A DNA stretch of 11,420 nt from Ruminococcus sp. (GTDB lineage: Bacteria; Bacillota; Clostridia; Oscillospirales; Ruminococcaceae), in contig DNLQ01000256.1 in assembly GCA_003488415.1 (NCBI GenBank), forward strand, positions 4,110 through 15,529, read 5' to 3'. Below are positions 1 to 6,605 of this stretch, in pieces; position 1 is the stretch's first letter, and every line of letters begins with the position of its first letter. The notes under the pieces are model-generated. The model worked only from the letters and a program-made list of their open reading frames with translations, did no database searches and had not been told where the DNA came from. Made by a program: the position numbers and the translations under genes.

Positions 1-270
1 GGCTCGGAGGCCTGCCATGCCGAGGCACTTGCTGCTGCGGCTGCAAATGCACGCACCACTGCCGAGGCATTGTGCAGGGCATCGGGAACGAAGCTGGGAC
101 AGCTTGTGAGGATAGTAAGCGGAACGGAGGGGATGAACACTTTTTCCAGCACAGATATGTGCATTCCGAACGCTGTCGGAGCCTCTCTCCGCATGGCGAA
201 GGCAGCTCTGCCGGAGCCGGAGGATGTGTCGGTCTCTGCCTCTGCGACCTTTGAATGGGAAATAGAATGA
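1..270 (+). CDS. SIMPL (DUF541) domain protein, C-terminal part only
   Basis: The frame is open from the first base to a TGA at 268-270 and gives the last 89 residues of a protein whose start lies outside the window. It contains an Ala-rich helix (AEALAAAAANARTTAEAL), then a segment reading SGTKLGQLVRI, and it ends in a beta strand, VSVSASATFEWEI. This order (helix with repeated AxAxAxxxAxALA, a G.KLG..+.I turn, a final alternating strand) is typical of the C-terminus of SIMPL/DUF541 proteins, usually exported or membrane-associated proteins of poorly known function. No terminator is obvious after the stop. The next gene has its own promoter 50 bases on, so co-transcription is not implied. 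The family call rests on pattern recognition over a short stretch. Confidence 0.7.
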   Translation, partial: GSEACHAEALAAAAANARTTAEALCRASGTKLGQLVRIVSGTEGMNTFSSTDMCIPNAVGASLRMAKAALPEPEDVSVSASATFEWEIE

Positions 271-318
271 ATTTTATCAAAAAAAATCAGAAAAGGTCTT
301 TTATTTTCTTTTCCTTTG

Positions 319-327
319 TGTTATAAT
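319..327 (+). promoter_or_regulatory. Extended -10 promoter of the S11-like gene
   Basis: TG at 319-320, one base, then a perfect TATAAT at 322-327 form an extended -10 element. No good -35 is visible 16-18 bases upstream, where the DNA is T-rich. Transcription would begin near 334. That is the upstream in-frame ATG at 335 itself and supports translation starting at the later ATG at 368. Confidence 0.6.
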
Positions 328-367
328 AATAAGGATGTTTAATTTCAACAGAAGAAAAGGAGCTGCC

Positions 368-1771
368 ATGAAAAGAATACTTGCCGCCGCTGCAGCCGTA
401 CTGCTGATGATACCTGCCGTGTCAACAGCTCCGCTGACTGCAAAGGCTCTGAATTTCACACTGAAGAATCCTATACAGAGCGAGTCCGCTATGCTTATCA
501 ATACCGATACCGGAACTGTAATACATGAAAAGAATGCCGATGCAAAGCAGATGCCCGGACCGCTGGTAAATATAATGACCGCTGTAGTTGTACTGGAGAA
601 CTGGAACGATCTTGGATTTGAGATCACAATGACCGATACCGTTTATTCTGATCTTTACGAAACGGAGTACTCCCAGGATCTGTGCTTCATAGACATAGAG
701 AACGGAGATGTTCTGACTGTCAGCGACCTTCTTTATGCTATGATGCTCACCTCCTCAGTGGAGGCTTCACAGACTCTTGCCTATACCGTAGGCGAGGGAG
801 ATGTTAAAGCATTCGTTAATATGATGAACACCAAGGCAGAGGAGATAGGACTCAGCGATACCCATTTCACTAATCCTACGGGTATGTACGACGAGAATCA
901 GTACACTACCGCCCGTGATATGGCGAAGCTGACAGAGTATGCGCTTAAAGTACCGCTGTTTGATACCATAGCCTCTACTTTTGCCTATAACCCGTCAGTT
1001 CCCAATCTTGACCGCCATCCTCACCATGACGAGTGGATATGGAACCATTCCAACACCCTTATGGATCCGGACAGCAGCGACTACTACCCGGGCGTAAGAG
1101 GCATCAAGACCGCAAACCTTGAAGCAGCCGGACGCAGCATCGTTGCTACAGCCAGCAAGGACGGAAACAACTACCTTGCAGTTCTCATGCGCTCTCCGCT
1201 GACGGATGCCGACGGCAATCCCGCCTACTACCACATCAAGGATGCGAAACAGCTCTTTGAATGGGCTTTCAAGCATTTCTCCTATACTGTAGTACTTGCG
1301 GGTACTGCTGAGATGGGCGAGCTTCCGGTCAGTCTGGCAGACGGCCACGACTATGTGCTGGCACGTCCTAAGAAGGAGGTCTCGATGCTGTGGTGTGACG
1401 AGATAGATATTTCCACTATCAGCAAGGATGACATCACCTGGTACAAGAGCTCCCTTCAGGCGCCCGTCAAGAAGGGCGAGCCGCTGGGTACAGTAACACT
1501 GAAATATGCAGGTGAGGAGCTTGAGACTGTAGAGCTGGTGGCAGTGACTGACGTAAAGCGTTCAGCATCAAAGTATAACATCTATGCCGCTTCAAAGTTT
1601 CCCAAGTCGGCGTGGTTCAAGAAGGCGATCATTATTTCCAGCCTGCTCTGTGCGATATACATCATCATGTGTATTTACTCATATGTTCTGTTCAAGAACA
1701 AGGGCAAGCCGGTAAAGCCCAAGCTGGCGATACCTAAGGTAAGTGAAAAGCCGAAGAAGAATAAGAAATAG
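368..1771 (+). CDS. Membrane-anchored peptidase S11 (D,D-carboxypeptidase-like) protein with altered active site
   Basis: 467 residues from the ATG at 368, which has AGGAG at 358-362, five bases upstream. An in-frame ATG at 335 has no spaced ribosome site. A signal peptide (MKRILAAAAAVLLMIPAVST, cleavage likely after AKA, residue 27) leads to a domain with the clear framework of DacA/DacF-type penicillin-binding proteins: SAMLINTDTGTVIHEKNAD, IMTAVVVLE, FTNPTGMYDENQYTTARDMA and a C-terminal beta domain. A membrane helix at about 420-442 is followed by a Lys/Pro-rich cytoplasmic tail. The catalytic SxxK motif reads PLVN (P65, N68), SxN reads SSV (129-131) and KTG reads KTA (247-249), so the nucleophilic Ser and the general-base Lys are both gone. 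The family normally trims D-Ala from peptidoglycan peptides; this copy probably binds cell-wall material or a partner without catalysis. The frame is intact over the full family length, so simple decay is unlikely. The fold assignment is firm; the non-enzymatic role is inference. Confidence 0.88.
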   Translation: MKRILAAAAAVLLMIPAVSTAPLTAKALNFTLKNPIQSESAMLINTDTGTVIHEKNADAKQMPGPLVNIMTAVVVLENWNDLGFEITMTDTVYSDLYETEYSQDLCFIDIENGDVLTVSDLLYAMMLTSSVEASQTLAYTVGEGDVKAFVNMMNTKAEEIGLSDTHFTNPTGMYDENQYTTARDMAKLTEYALKVPLFDTIASTFAYNPSVPNLDRHPHHDEWIWNHSNTLMDPDSSDYYPGVRGIKTANLEAAGRSIVATASKDGNNYLAVLMRSPLTDADGNPAYYHIKDAKQLFEWAFKHFSYTVVLAGTAEMGELPVSLADGHDYVLARPKKEVSMLWCDEIDISTISKDDITWYKSSLQAPVKKGEPLGTVTLKYAGEELETVELVAVTDVKRSASKYNIYAASKFPKSAWFKKAIIISSLLCAIYIIMCIYSYVLFKNKGKPVKPKLAIPKVSEKPKKNKK

Positions 1772-1781
1772 TAAATTCAGA

Positions 1782-1852
1782 AAGCCCGTTTTCCGGAGCT
1801 GTTCCGACAATTAAGTCGCAGAACTGCCGGGAAACGGGCTTGTAATTTTTTT
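1782..1852 (+). terminator. Rho-independent terminator of the S11-like gene
   Basis: The arm AAGCCCGTTTTCCGG starting at 1782 pairs with CCGGGAAACGGGCTT ending at 1841. The intervening bases (AGCTGTTCCGAC and GTCGCAGAACT) also pair imperfectly, giving one long stem. A run of seven T follows at 1846-1852. It lies 10 bases after the stop codon. Confidence 0.88.
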
Positions 1853-2043
1853 AACAACTTAAATTATTGAAAGAGGCATAGCAGTTTATAGCATATTCTT
1901 ATATGCTGTGAGATTAAATGCTCAAAAATGAAAGACGATTTTTGCCTTAATTAAGCCGTTTTTAGTTGGTCAGTTAAAAGTTGCGCCACAATAATAGAAG
2001 CGCAATATTTGAACAGTATTTGTGCGTATCAGCAAAAAACGCC
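1853..2043. other. AT-rich gap with three inverted repeats, no gene seen
   Basis: No coding frame is convincing here. Three short inverted repeats stand out. The first is AGCATAT-TCTT-ATATGCT (1890-1907, extendable to 1888-1909). The second is CAAAAAT / ATTTTTG (1923-1929 and 1938-1944). The third is TTGCGC / GCGCAA with a 13-base loop (1981-2005). They lie just upstream of the xylanase promoter and could be regulator sites or part of a small RNA. Nothing in the sequence decides between these. Confidence 0.4.
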
Positions 2044-2072
2044 TTGCAATGTTCACTTAAATAGTGTAAAAT
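2044..2072 (+). promoter_or_regulatory. Sigma-A type promoter of the xylanase gene
   Basis: TTGCAA at 2044-2049 and TAAAAT at 2067-2072 are separated by exactly 17 bases. A second, weaker candidate (TTCACT at 2052-2057, TATAGT at 2076-2081, spacer 18) overlaps it. The start of transcription would be near 2079, leaving a 5' leader of about 100 nt. Confidence 0.6.
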
Positions 2073-2097
2073 ATATATAGTTATTGAAGGGAGGGAC

Positions 2098-2123
2098 AGG
2101 CAGCTTGATAGTGCTGTTTGCCT
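2098..2123 (+). promoter_or_regulatory. Stem-loop in the xylanase mRNA leader
   Basis: AGGCA (2098-2102) can pair with TGCCT (2119-2123), and the overlapping CAGC (2101-2104) with GCTG (2113-2116), giving two alternative registers of one hairpin. It lies about 20 nt after the predicted transcription start and 55 nt before the start codon. It has no T-run and matches no riboswitch class that I recognise. It may stabilise the message or bind a protein. Confidence 0.35.
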
Positions 2124-2177
2124 TTGGTAGCTTACGCAATTACAATAATACTATACAGAAAGCGAGGAATGAACACA

Positions 2178-4601
2178 ATGAAAAACAGCACATATAAAAA
2201 GATTCTTGCTGGAACCGTCTCTGCGATAATGTGCCTATCGGCAATGCCTTCGGGAATTGGGGCAAGCGCTGTCGATTATCAGGACGTATTTGAAAAAGAC
2301 GGTTACACCTACGAGCTGTGGAACCAGGACAGTCAGGGCAATGCTTCATGGACTTCAAGCAACGGCGGACTCTATGAATGTTCATGGAGCGGCATCAAGA
2401 ACGTATTGTTCCGTGCAGGTAAGCGCTGGAACAATTACCTTGACTGGAAATCACTCGGCACAGTAACAGTGGACTACGATGTAGACTACAACCCGAGCGG
2501 CAACTCTTATCTCTGTATCTACGGCTGGACCAAGAACCCGAATGTCGAGTACTACATCTGCGACAATCACCACGACAGCTGGAGACCTCCCGGAAACGGA
2601 TTTACAAAGAAAGCTGATGTTAATCTTGACAACGGAACTTACGAGCTCTATCAGGGCGAGCATTCCGGTCCCTCCATTTTTGCGGACTGGGATACCTTCG
2701 GACAGTACTGGAGCATCCGTAAGAAAGAACAGCGCCGTACAAAGGGCATCATCACAGTAACAGACCATTTCGCAGCATGGGAAAAGGTCGGCATGAAGAT
2801 GGGAATGCTCTATGAGATCGCTCTCAACGTCGAGGGCTACGGCAGCTCAGGAAAAGCAACAGTAAAGAAGAACGATATCGAGATAGGCGGCGAGCCTAAG
2901 ACAGAAGCTCCCACAGAGCCTCCCACAGAGGCAAAGCCCAATGATGACGGTTCATATTTCATGAACGACTTTGAAAGCTCCACAGACAAGTGGTCAGGAA
3001 GAGGAAGTGCGAAGGTAGCATCATCTTCAGATGTTGCATATTCCGGAAGCTCATCCCTTGCTGTAACAGGAAGAGCAGACAACTGGAACGGCGCATCAAT
3101 AAGTCTTGATCCCAACATCTTCGTTCCGGGTAAGAGCTACAGCTTCAGCGCTGCTGCTTACCAGAAGAGCGGAGCTCCTGTTGACGTCAAGATGACTCTC
3201 CAGTACTCAGGCGGTACAGGCGAAAGCTATGACGAGATCGCTCTGGTATCAGTACCCAGCGGAGAATGGACAGACGTATCAAACACAAAGTACACCATCC
3301 CTTCAGGCGCATCGGATATGATGCTCTACTTTGAGGCACCGGATGATCTGACAGATTTCTATATCGACCATTTCACCGCAGCTGTATCCGGAACACCTTC
3401 ACCTATCAGCGGAGGCGGGATCACAACACCTACAAACTCAGGCAAGGTCATACTCGGCGATGTGAACGGCGACGGAGTATGCAACGCATTCGATGTTGTT
3501 GCAGCACGACAGGCAATAGTGAACCTGATGGGCGGAACATCCAGCCTCAGGTACAAGGATAATGCGGACGTTGACCAGAACGGCAGCTTTGAGATAAACG
3601 ACATCGTTCTTATCTCAAAGTACGTACTTGGACAGATCAAGACATTCCCCCAGGGCGAGAAGCCCAAGACCACAGCTCCTGTACAGCAGCCTGCTCAGCC
3701 TACAGTTACCACAGCTGCACCTGTGAATAACCCAGGCGGACAGTACGCTGATGCTAAGGAGTATATGGCAGCAGTAAAGTCAAACTTCACAGCAAGTGTT
3801 CCCGGAAACATCGGAAGCGCTTCAGATAAGGGCAAGACACAAAAGGTAACTTACTCCTCCAAGAAGGCTAACCGCAGCAAGCCTCTTAATGTATGGCTTC
3901 CTCCGAACTACTCCGAGAGTGAGAAGTACCCTGTACTCTACATGAACCACGGCGTAGGCGGCGGAGAAGATGATATGCTCGGAGACGGCTGGGATATTCG
4001 TCAGATGGCATCTGCACTGATCGAAGCAGGCGAGGTAAGGCCATTCATTATCGCATTCCCCCAGATGTACACAGATCCGGCAAGCGAGAGAGGATCTATC
4101 ACTCAGGAAGGAATGGATCATTACGACGACTTCGTATATGACCTCACAGAGAGCATTATGCCATATATGGCAGAGCATTACTCAGTAGCAGAGGGCAGAG
4201 AGAATACTGCTATCGCAGGATTCTCAATGGGCGGCAGAGAGTCACTTTACTGCGGACTCATGGTACCTGACAAGATCGGTTACATCTGCGCTTCTTCACC
4301 TGCACCCGGAATCTTCCCGTGCGAAGATATGTTCCTCAACCACCGTGGAAGCTATAACCTTGAAGGCAAGATAATGGGCGATTCTGATTTCAAGTTCCCG
4401 AGCGGACTTGATCCGTACATCCTCATGATCGGCGGCGGTACCAATGACTTCGTAGTCGGAACATTCCCGCAGCAGTATCACGAGAAGTTCGAGAAGAACG
4501 GCGTTGACCATTACTGGTTCTCAGTACAGGGCGCAGGCCACGACGCAAGCGTAGGCAAGCCTCTGTTCTACAATTTCATGAAGAATCTTTTCAAAGCATA
4601 A
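2178..4601 (+). CDS. Secreted dockerin-bearing xylanase/esterase: GH11 - CBM22 - dockerin - CE1
   Basis: 807 residues. The ATG at 2178 is chosen because GAGGA (2164-2168) lies nine bases upstream; the ATG at 2169 abuts that site. A signal peptide ends after about residue 31 (GASA). Residues 37-232 are a GH11 endo-beta-1,4-xylanase with the nucleophile E124 in NPNVEYYI and acid/base E219 in VEGYGSSG. A Pro/Thr/Glu linker (238-256) leads to a CBM22-type xylan-binding module (259-405; WSGRGSA, WNGASISL, DFYIDHF). A type I dockerin (421-490) has two Ca-binding loops, D428-N430-D432-N436-D439 and D464-D466-N468-E472-D475, and should dock the enzyme on a cellulosomal cohesin. After a Thr/Pro linker, residues 522-807 are a CE1 esterase with GFSMGG (S683), D757 and H788 as likely triad, of feruloyl or acetyl-xylan type. 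One chain would thus cut the xylan backbone and remove ester side groups. It is a single-gene unit with its own promoter and terminator. Domain calls are strong; esterase specificity is open. Confidence 0.95.
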   Translation: MKNSTYKKILAGTVSAIMCLSAMPSGIGASAVDYQDVFEKDGYTYELWNQDSQGNASWTSSNGGLYECSWSGIKNVLFRAGKRWNNYLDWKSLGTVTVDYDVDYNPSGNSYLCIYGWTKNPNVEYYICDNHHDSWRPPGNGFTKKADVNLDNGTYELYQGEHSGPSIFADWDTFGQYWSIRKKEQRRTKGIITVTDHFAAWEKVGMKMGMLYEIALNVEGYGSSGKATVKKNDIEIGGEPKTEAPTEPPTEAKPNDDGSYFMNDFESSTDKWSGRGSAKVASSSDVAYSGSSSLAVTGRADNWNGASISLDPNIFVPGKSYSFSAAAYQKSGAPVDVKMTLQYSGGTGESYDEIALVSVPSGEWTDVSNTKYTIPSGASDMMLYFEAPDDLTDFYIDHFTAAVSGTPSPISGGGITTPTNSGKVILGDVNGDGVCNAFDVVAARQAIVNLMGGTSSLRYKDNADVDQNGSFEINDIVLISKYVLGQIKTFPQGEKPKTTAPVQQPAQPTVTTAAPVNNPGGQYADAKEYMAAVKSNFTASVPGNIGSASDKGKTQKVTYSSKKANRSKPLNVWLPPNYSESEKYPVLYMNHGVGGGEDDMLGDGWDIRQMASALIEAGEVRPFIIAFPQMYTDPASERGSITQEGMDHYDDFVYDLTESIMPYMAEHYSVAEGRENTAIAGFSMGGRESLYCGLMVPDKIGYICASSPAPGIFPCEDMFLNHRGSYNLEGKIMGDSDFKFPSGLDPYILMIGGGTNDFVVGTFPQQYHEKFEKNGVDHYWFSVQGAGHDASVGKPLFYNFMKNLFKA

Positions 4602-4700
4602 TTAAAACCGTATTATTACAGAAACTTATTTTTACTGATGACCGGAGGGCACAGCCGGTCGTATTCCAAAAAAATGATTGTTGTAAGGGACAAATCAGAG

Positions 4701-4730
4701 ACAGCCGCACGGAAAGTGCGGCTGTTTTTT
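4701..4730 (+). terminator. Rho-independent terminator of the xylanase gene
   Basis: A perfect 10-bp stem, ACAGCCGCAC (4701-4710) with GTGCGGCTGT (4716-4725), has a GGAAA loop and runs into T-rich sequence to 4730. A smaller hairpin, GACCGG / CCGGTC (4640-4660), lies between it and the stop codon. On the opposite strand no T-run follows, so it is one-directional. Confidence 0.9.
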
Positions 4731-4764
4731 ATGCACAAGTATAGCAAACGACAGGATTTTTTCC

Positions 4765-4800
4765 GTCCGCATATAGCGCCGGGCGCTTCGCAGGGCGGAC
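4765..4800. repeat. Nested inverted repeat between convergent genes
   Basis: GTCCGC (4765-4770) pairs with GCGGAC (4795-4800), and inside lies AGCGCC-G-GGCGCT (4775-4787). It sits eight bases past the stop of the - strand operon at 4808. No T-run follows on the - strand, where A-rich sequence comes next, so it is not a classical terminator. It may still protect the 3' end of that mRNA. Confidence 0.4.
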
Positions 4801-4807
4801 TGTCGGA

Positions 4808-5092
4808 TCATCTCATCTCACCGAATATCAGGCGCATCAGCCAGTAGTCCGTTGAGGCAGTTCCGGTCACTTCTCCTGCGATCAGAATTGCAAGGAAGGC
4901 AGCGGAGATGAGCAGAGCCAGCACGCTTACAGCTACAGGAGCAGCGGCACGGTATTTCTTCCTCTTTGCAATGCTGAATATCATTGTTCCGGCGGAGAGG
5001 ATGATACCTCCGGTCACCAAACCGAAGAAGCTCATTATAAGTGCTGCCAGAGCAGTTATCATAGCTGGAATACATATTTTCTTATCAGTCAT
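4808..5092 (-). CDS. Small membrane protein, DUF4190-like, third gene of the sigma operon
   Basis: 94 residues from the ATG at 5092-5090, one base after the stop of the anti-sigma gene. A GTG three codons earlier (5101) is possible, but GGGAG at 5103-5107 lies only one base from it, against ten from the ATG. Hydrophobic segments span about 7-38 (probably two helices or a hairpin) and 50-73, with a basic KRKKYR loop between them, so it is an integral membrane protein with two or three helices. The size, the Gly-rich helix pair and the short basic loop resemble DUF4190-type proteins; this similarity is an impression, not proven. Its place behind the sigma/anti-sigma pair suggests a part in sensing, in stabilising the anti-sigma factor or as a direct target of the response. 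No enzymatic motif is visible. Confidence 0.7.
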   Translation of the reverse strand: MTDKKICIPAMITALAALIMSFFGLVTGGIILSAGTMIFSIAKRKKYRAAAPVAVSVLALLISAAFLAILIAGEVTGTASTDYWLMRLIFGEMR

Positions 5093-5093
5093 A

Positions 5094-5744
5094 TCAGTCA
5101 CGCTCCCAAAGAATATATTCTTGTTTGTTTACGTCATCGTAGTAGAAGACCTTTCTGACATTTTCATCAAGAGAGTCAATGTCAGCGATCTTACGCTCTA
5201 CGGGAGTATCGCTTTCCATATCCGCAAAGGAGAGGGCGGATATTTTACGCTGCTTCAGGGTAAACCCGATACCGTTTTTCCTGTCCGCATCGAAATTCTC
5301 CTTGTACCCCATATGGTCTCCGTCAGAATCGCTTACAGTAGGGTAAATGAAGTCGTAAGAAGACGCAGTACCCTTTATGCAGAGCCACAGTCCTCCGTCA
5401 TGTTCGGATACGTACACGTTATCACGGATGCCGTATCTTTCAACGTCCATTGATCTGTCGGTGTTGATAAGCCAGGTGAGCAGGGTAAGGACAGTTCCTG
5501 CTGTGATCGCAGCAGCCACGGCAGTCACGATGAATTTTTCAAAGCGGATGCGTCTCTTTATCCGTTTTACATTGCTTATGTCATTGTCAGCAGTTATTTT
5601 GATATTCATACCGAGTTTTTCCAGTTCACTGCGGCATTCCGCACATTCTGCGATATGCTCTGCCACAGCCTGACGGCTCTCCTCACTGCAGACCTGATCG
5701 GCATACAGCGGGAGCAGGTCTTTGATAATATTACAGTTTTTCAT
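5094..5744 (-). CDS. Membrane-anchored zinc-finger anti-sigma factor
   Basis: 216 residues. The N-terminus has the zinc-binding anti-sigma (ZAS / zf-HC2) pattern with C4 and H30-x3-C34-x2-C37 (HIAECAEC), the part expected to hold the sigma factor inactive in the cytoplasm. One membrane helix follows (about 71-93, after basic KRIKRRIRFEK). The remaining 120 residues, rich in Asp, Tyr and Ser, should lie outside the cell and sense a signal; I do not recognise a named domain there. The ATG overlaps the TGA of the sigma gene as ATGA, and GGAGGAG at 5750-5756 gives a strong ribosome site, so the two proteins are probably made in matched amounts. The family is well established as the partner of ECF sigma factors; the signal is unknown. 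Confidence 0.9.
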   Translation of the reverse strand: MKNCNIIKDLLPLYADQVCSEESRQAVAEHIAECAECRSELEKLGMNIKITADNDISNVKRIKRRIRFEKFIVTAVAAAITAGTVLTLLTWLINTDRSMDVERYGIRDNVYVSEHDGGLWLCIKGTASSYDFIYPTVSDSDGDHMGYKENFDADRKNGIGFTLKQRKISALSFADMESDTPVERKIADIDSLDENVRKVFYYDDVNKQEYILWERD

Positions 5745-6229
5745 TCAGACTCCTCCAATCTCTCTATTATCTTCAGCCTTGCACGGTGGAACGTAACTCT
5801 CGCCCAGCTTTCGGTCTTGCCGAAAAGCTCGCCGATCTGCCGGAAGCTGAGTTCACCGAAGACTCTCAGTGTAAACACTTCCTTGTGCGGATCGCCCATA
5901 TCGTGCAGAATGCGGTGTATAGCCATTGACTGTTCCTTATCCGAAATACTGTCCTCAATGGAGACATGGCAGTCCGGAACGGACTCCGGGACTTCCTCAC
6001 CGGTAAAACGGCTGTCCTTCCGGCACTGAGTGAGAAATGTGTTTTTAGCTATCTGACACAGCCACACTCTGATATCACAGTCATTGCGGAAGCTGTCCGC
6101 AGCTTTCATTGCACGGAAGAATGTCTCCTGAGTCAGCTCTGCGGCAGTATCATCGTTGTGTGACAGCGACAGTAGAAACAGGTATACGTCGTGGAAATAT
6201 TCATTATAGAGCTCTTCAATGGTATTCAT
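5741..6229 (-). CDS. ECF-type RNA polymerase sigma factor
   Basis: 162 residues from the ATG at 6229-6227, preceded by AAGGCGGTGA about five bases upstream. An ATG at 6250 would add seven residues but has no ribosome site. Region 2 spans about 5-75 with DDTAAELTQETFFRAMKA, the core-binding and -10 recognition helix. Region 4 spans about 108-158 with HKEVFTLRVFGELSFRQIGE and a helix-turn-helix ending in WARVTFHRARLKI. Regions 1 and 3 are absent, as expected for extracytoplasmic-function (group 4) sigma factors. It overlaps its anti-sigma gene by four bases. It should direct polymerase to a small set of stress or envelope promoters, released when the anti-sigma factor senses its signal. Which ECF subgroup it belongs to cannot be settled here. 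Confidence 0.93.
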   Translation of the reverse strand: MNTIEELYNEYFHDVYLFLLSLSHNDDTAAELTQETFFRAMKAADSFRNDCDIRVWLCQIAKNTFLTQCRKDSRFTGEEVPESVPDCHVSIEDSISDKEQSMAIHRILHDMGDPHKEVFTLRVFGELSFRQIGELFGKTESWARVTFHRARLKIIERLEESE

Positions 6230-6251
6230 TATTTCACCGCCTTCATACATA

Positions 6252-6278
6252 AGACTCAGATGTCTGACATTCGTTACA
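6252..6278 (-). promoter_or_regulatory. Possible autoregulatory ECF promoter and short palindrome
   Basis: Reading the - strand, TGTAAC (6278-6273) resembles the AAC-containing -35 of ECF promoters, and an AGTC-like -10 lies 16 bases on. The spacer contains the palindrome ATGTC-T-GACAT (6260-6270). ECF genes often drive themselves, so an element here would make sense. The match is weak, and the leader would be only about 20 nt. Confidence 0.25.
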
Positions 6279-6387
6279 GTTAAAAAATAAATTTATATCT
6301 GCTGAGAGAACAGGGGGAAAGCTGTCCCCATTATACGGCAGCATGATAGTCATACAGCCGTTTATGATACAGACATGATCAATACTG

Positions 6388-6416
6388 ATTATATCATGTG
6401 ATACAGGAGAAGTCAA
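6388..6416 (-). promoter_or_regulatory. Housekeeping promoter of the sigma operon
   Basis: On the - strand, TTGACT (6416-6411) and TATAAT (6393-6388) are separated by exactly 17 bases, close to the vegetative consensus. It gives a leader of about 150 nt before the sigma start codon. The leader contains a short hairpin (GGGGA / TCCCC around 6313-6329). Confidence 0.7.
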
Positions 6417-6485
6417 ACTGCTCTGTTTTGACGGGGAGGTCAGCAAAAGGAGGCAGAGTTGAAACAGTTCGATGTTTTTTGAGTA

Positions 6486-6506
6486 TCCTGCCTTCCGGAG
6501 TCAGGA
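6486..6506. repeat. Imperfect palindrome between divergent promoters
   Basis: TCCTG (6486-6490) and CAGGA (6502-6506) flank a partly symmetric CCTTCCGGAGT centre. It lies about 40 bases upstream of the beta-glucosidase -35 and 70 bases upstream of the sigma-operon -35, a fitting place for a regulator site. No regulator gene is nearby. Confidence 0.3.
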
Positions 6507-6543
6507 AATAAGAATACTTTACAGTAGGTTTGTAAAATATATG

Positions 6544-6572
6544 TTGATTTTCTTCACCAAATCTGCTATAAT
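6544..6572 (+). promoter_or_regulatory. Promoter of the beta-glucosidase / ArsC-like pair
   Basis: TTGATT at 6544-6549 and a perfect TATAAT at 6567-6572 have a 17-base spacer. Transcription should begin near 6579, giving a leader under 30 nt with AGAGG at 6593-6597 as ribosome site. Confidence 0.75.
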
Positions 6573-6605
6573 GTATGTATATTTATCTGATGAGAGGTGG
6601 TTCTG

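Noticed and set aside
335..367. Upstream in-frame ATG for the S11-like protein
   Set aside because: It coincides with the predicted transcription start and has no spaced ribosome site, whereas the ATG at 368 has AGGAG five bases upstream and begins a proper signal peptide.
2118..2177. N-terminal extension of the xylanase from TTG 2118 or ATG 2169
   Set aside because: The extension would add residues ahead of a typical KKI-type signal peptide. GAGGA abuts ATG 2169 but is well spaced for ATG 2178.
2079..2177. Riboswitch (for example cyclic-di-GMP type) in the xylanase leader
   Set aside because: GGTAG and a hairpin are present, but the conserved GEMM core segments are not. No known class fits.
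6243..6446. 67-residue frame on the - strand upstream of the sigma gene
   Set aside because: The sigma-operon promoter lies inside it, so the full frame cannot be made from that message. The shorter form from ATG 6353 (36 residues, NCNEC near its end) has no ribosome site. No family resemblance.
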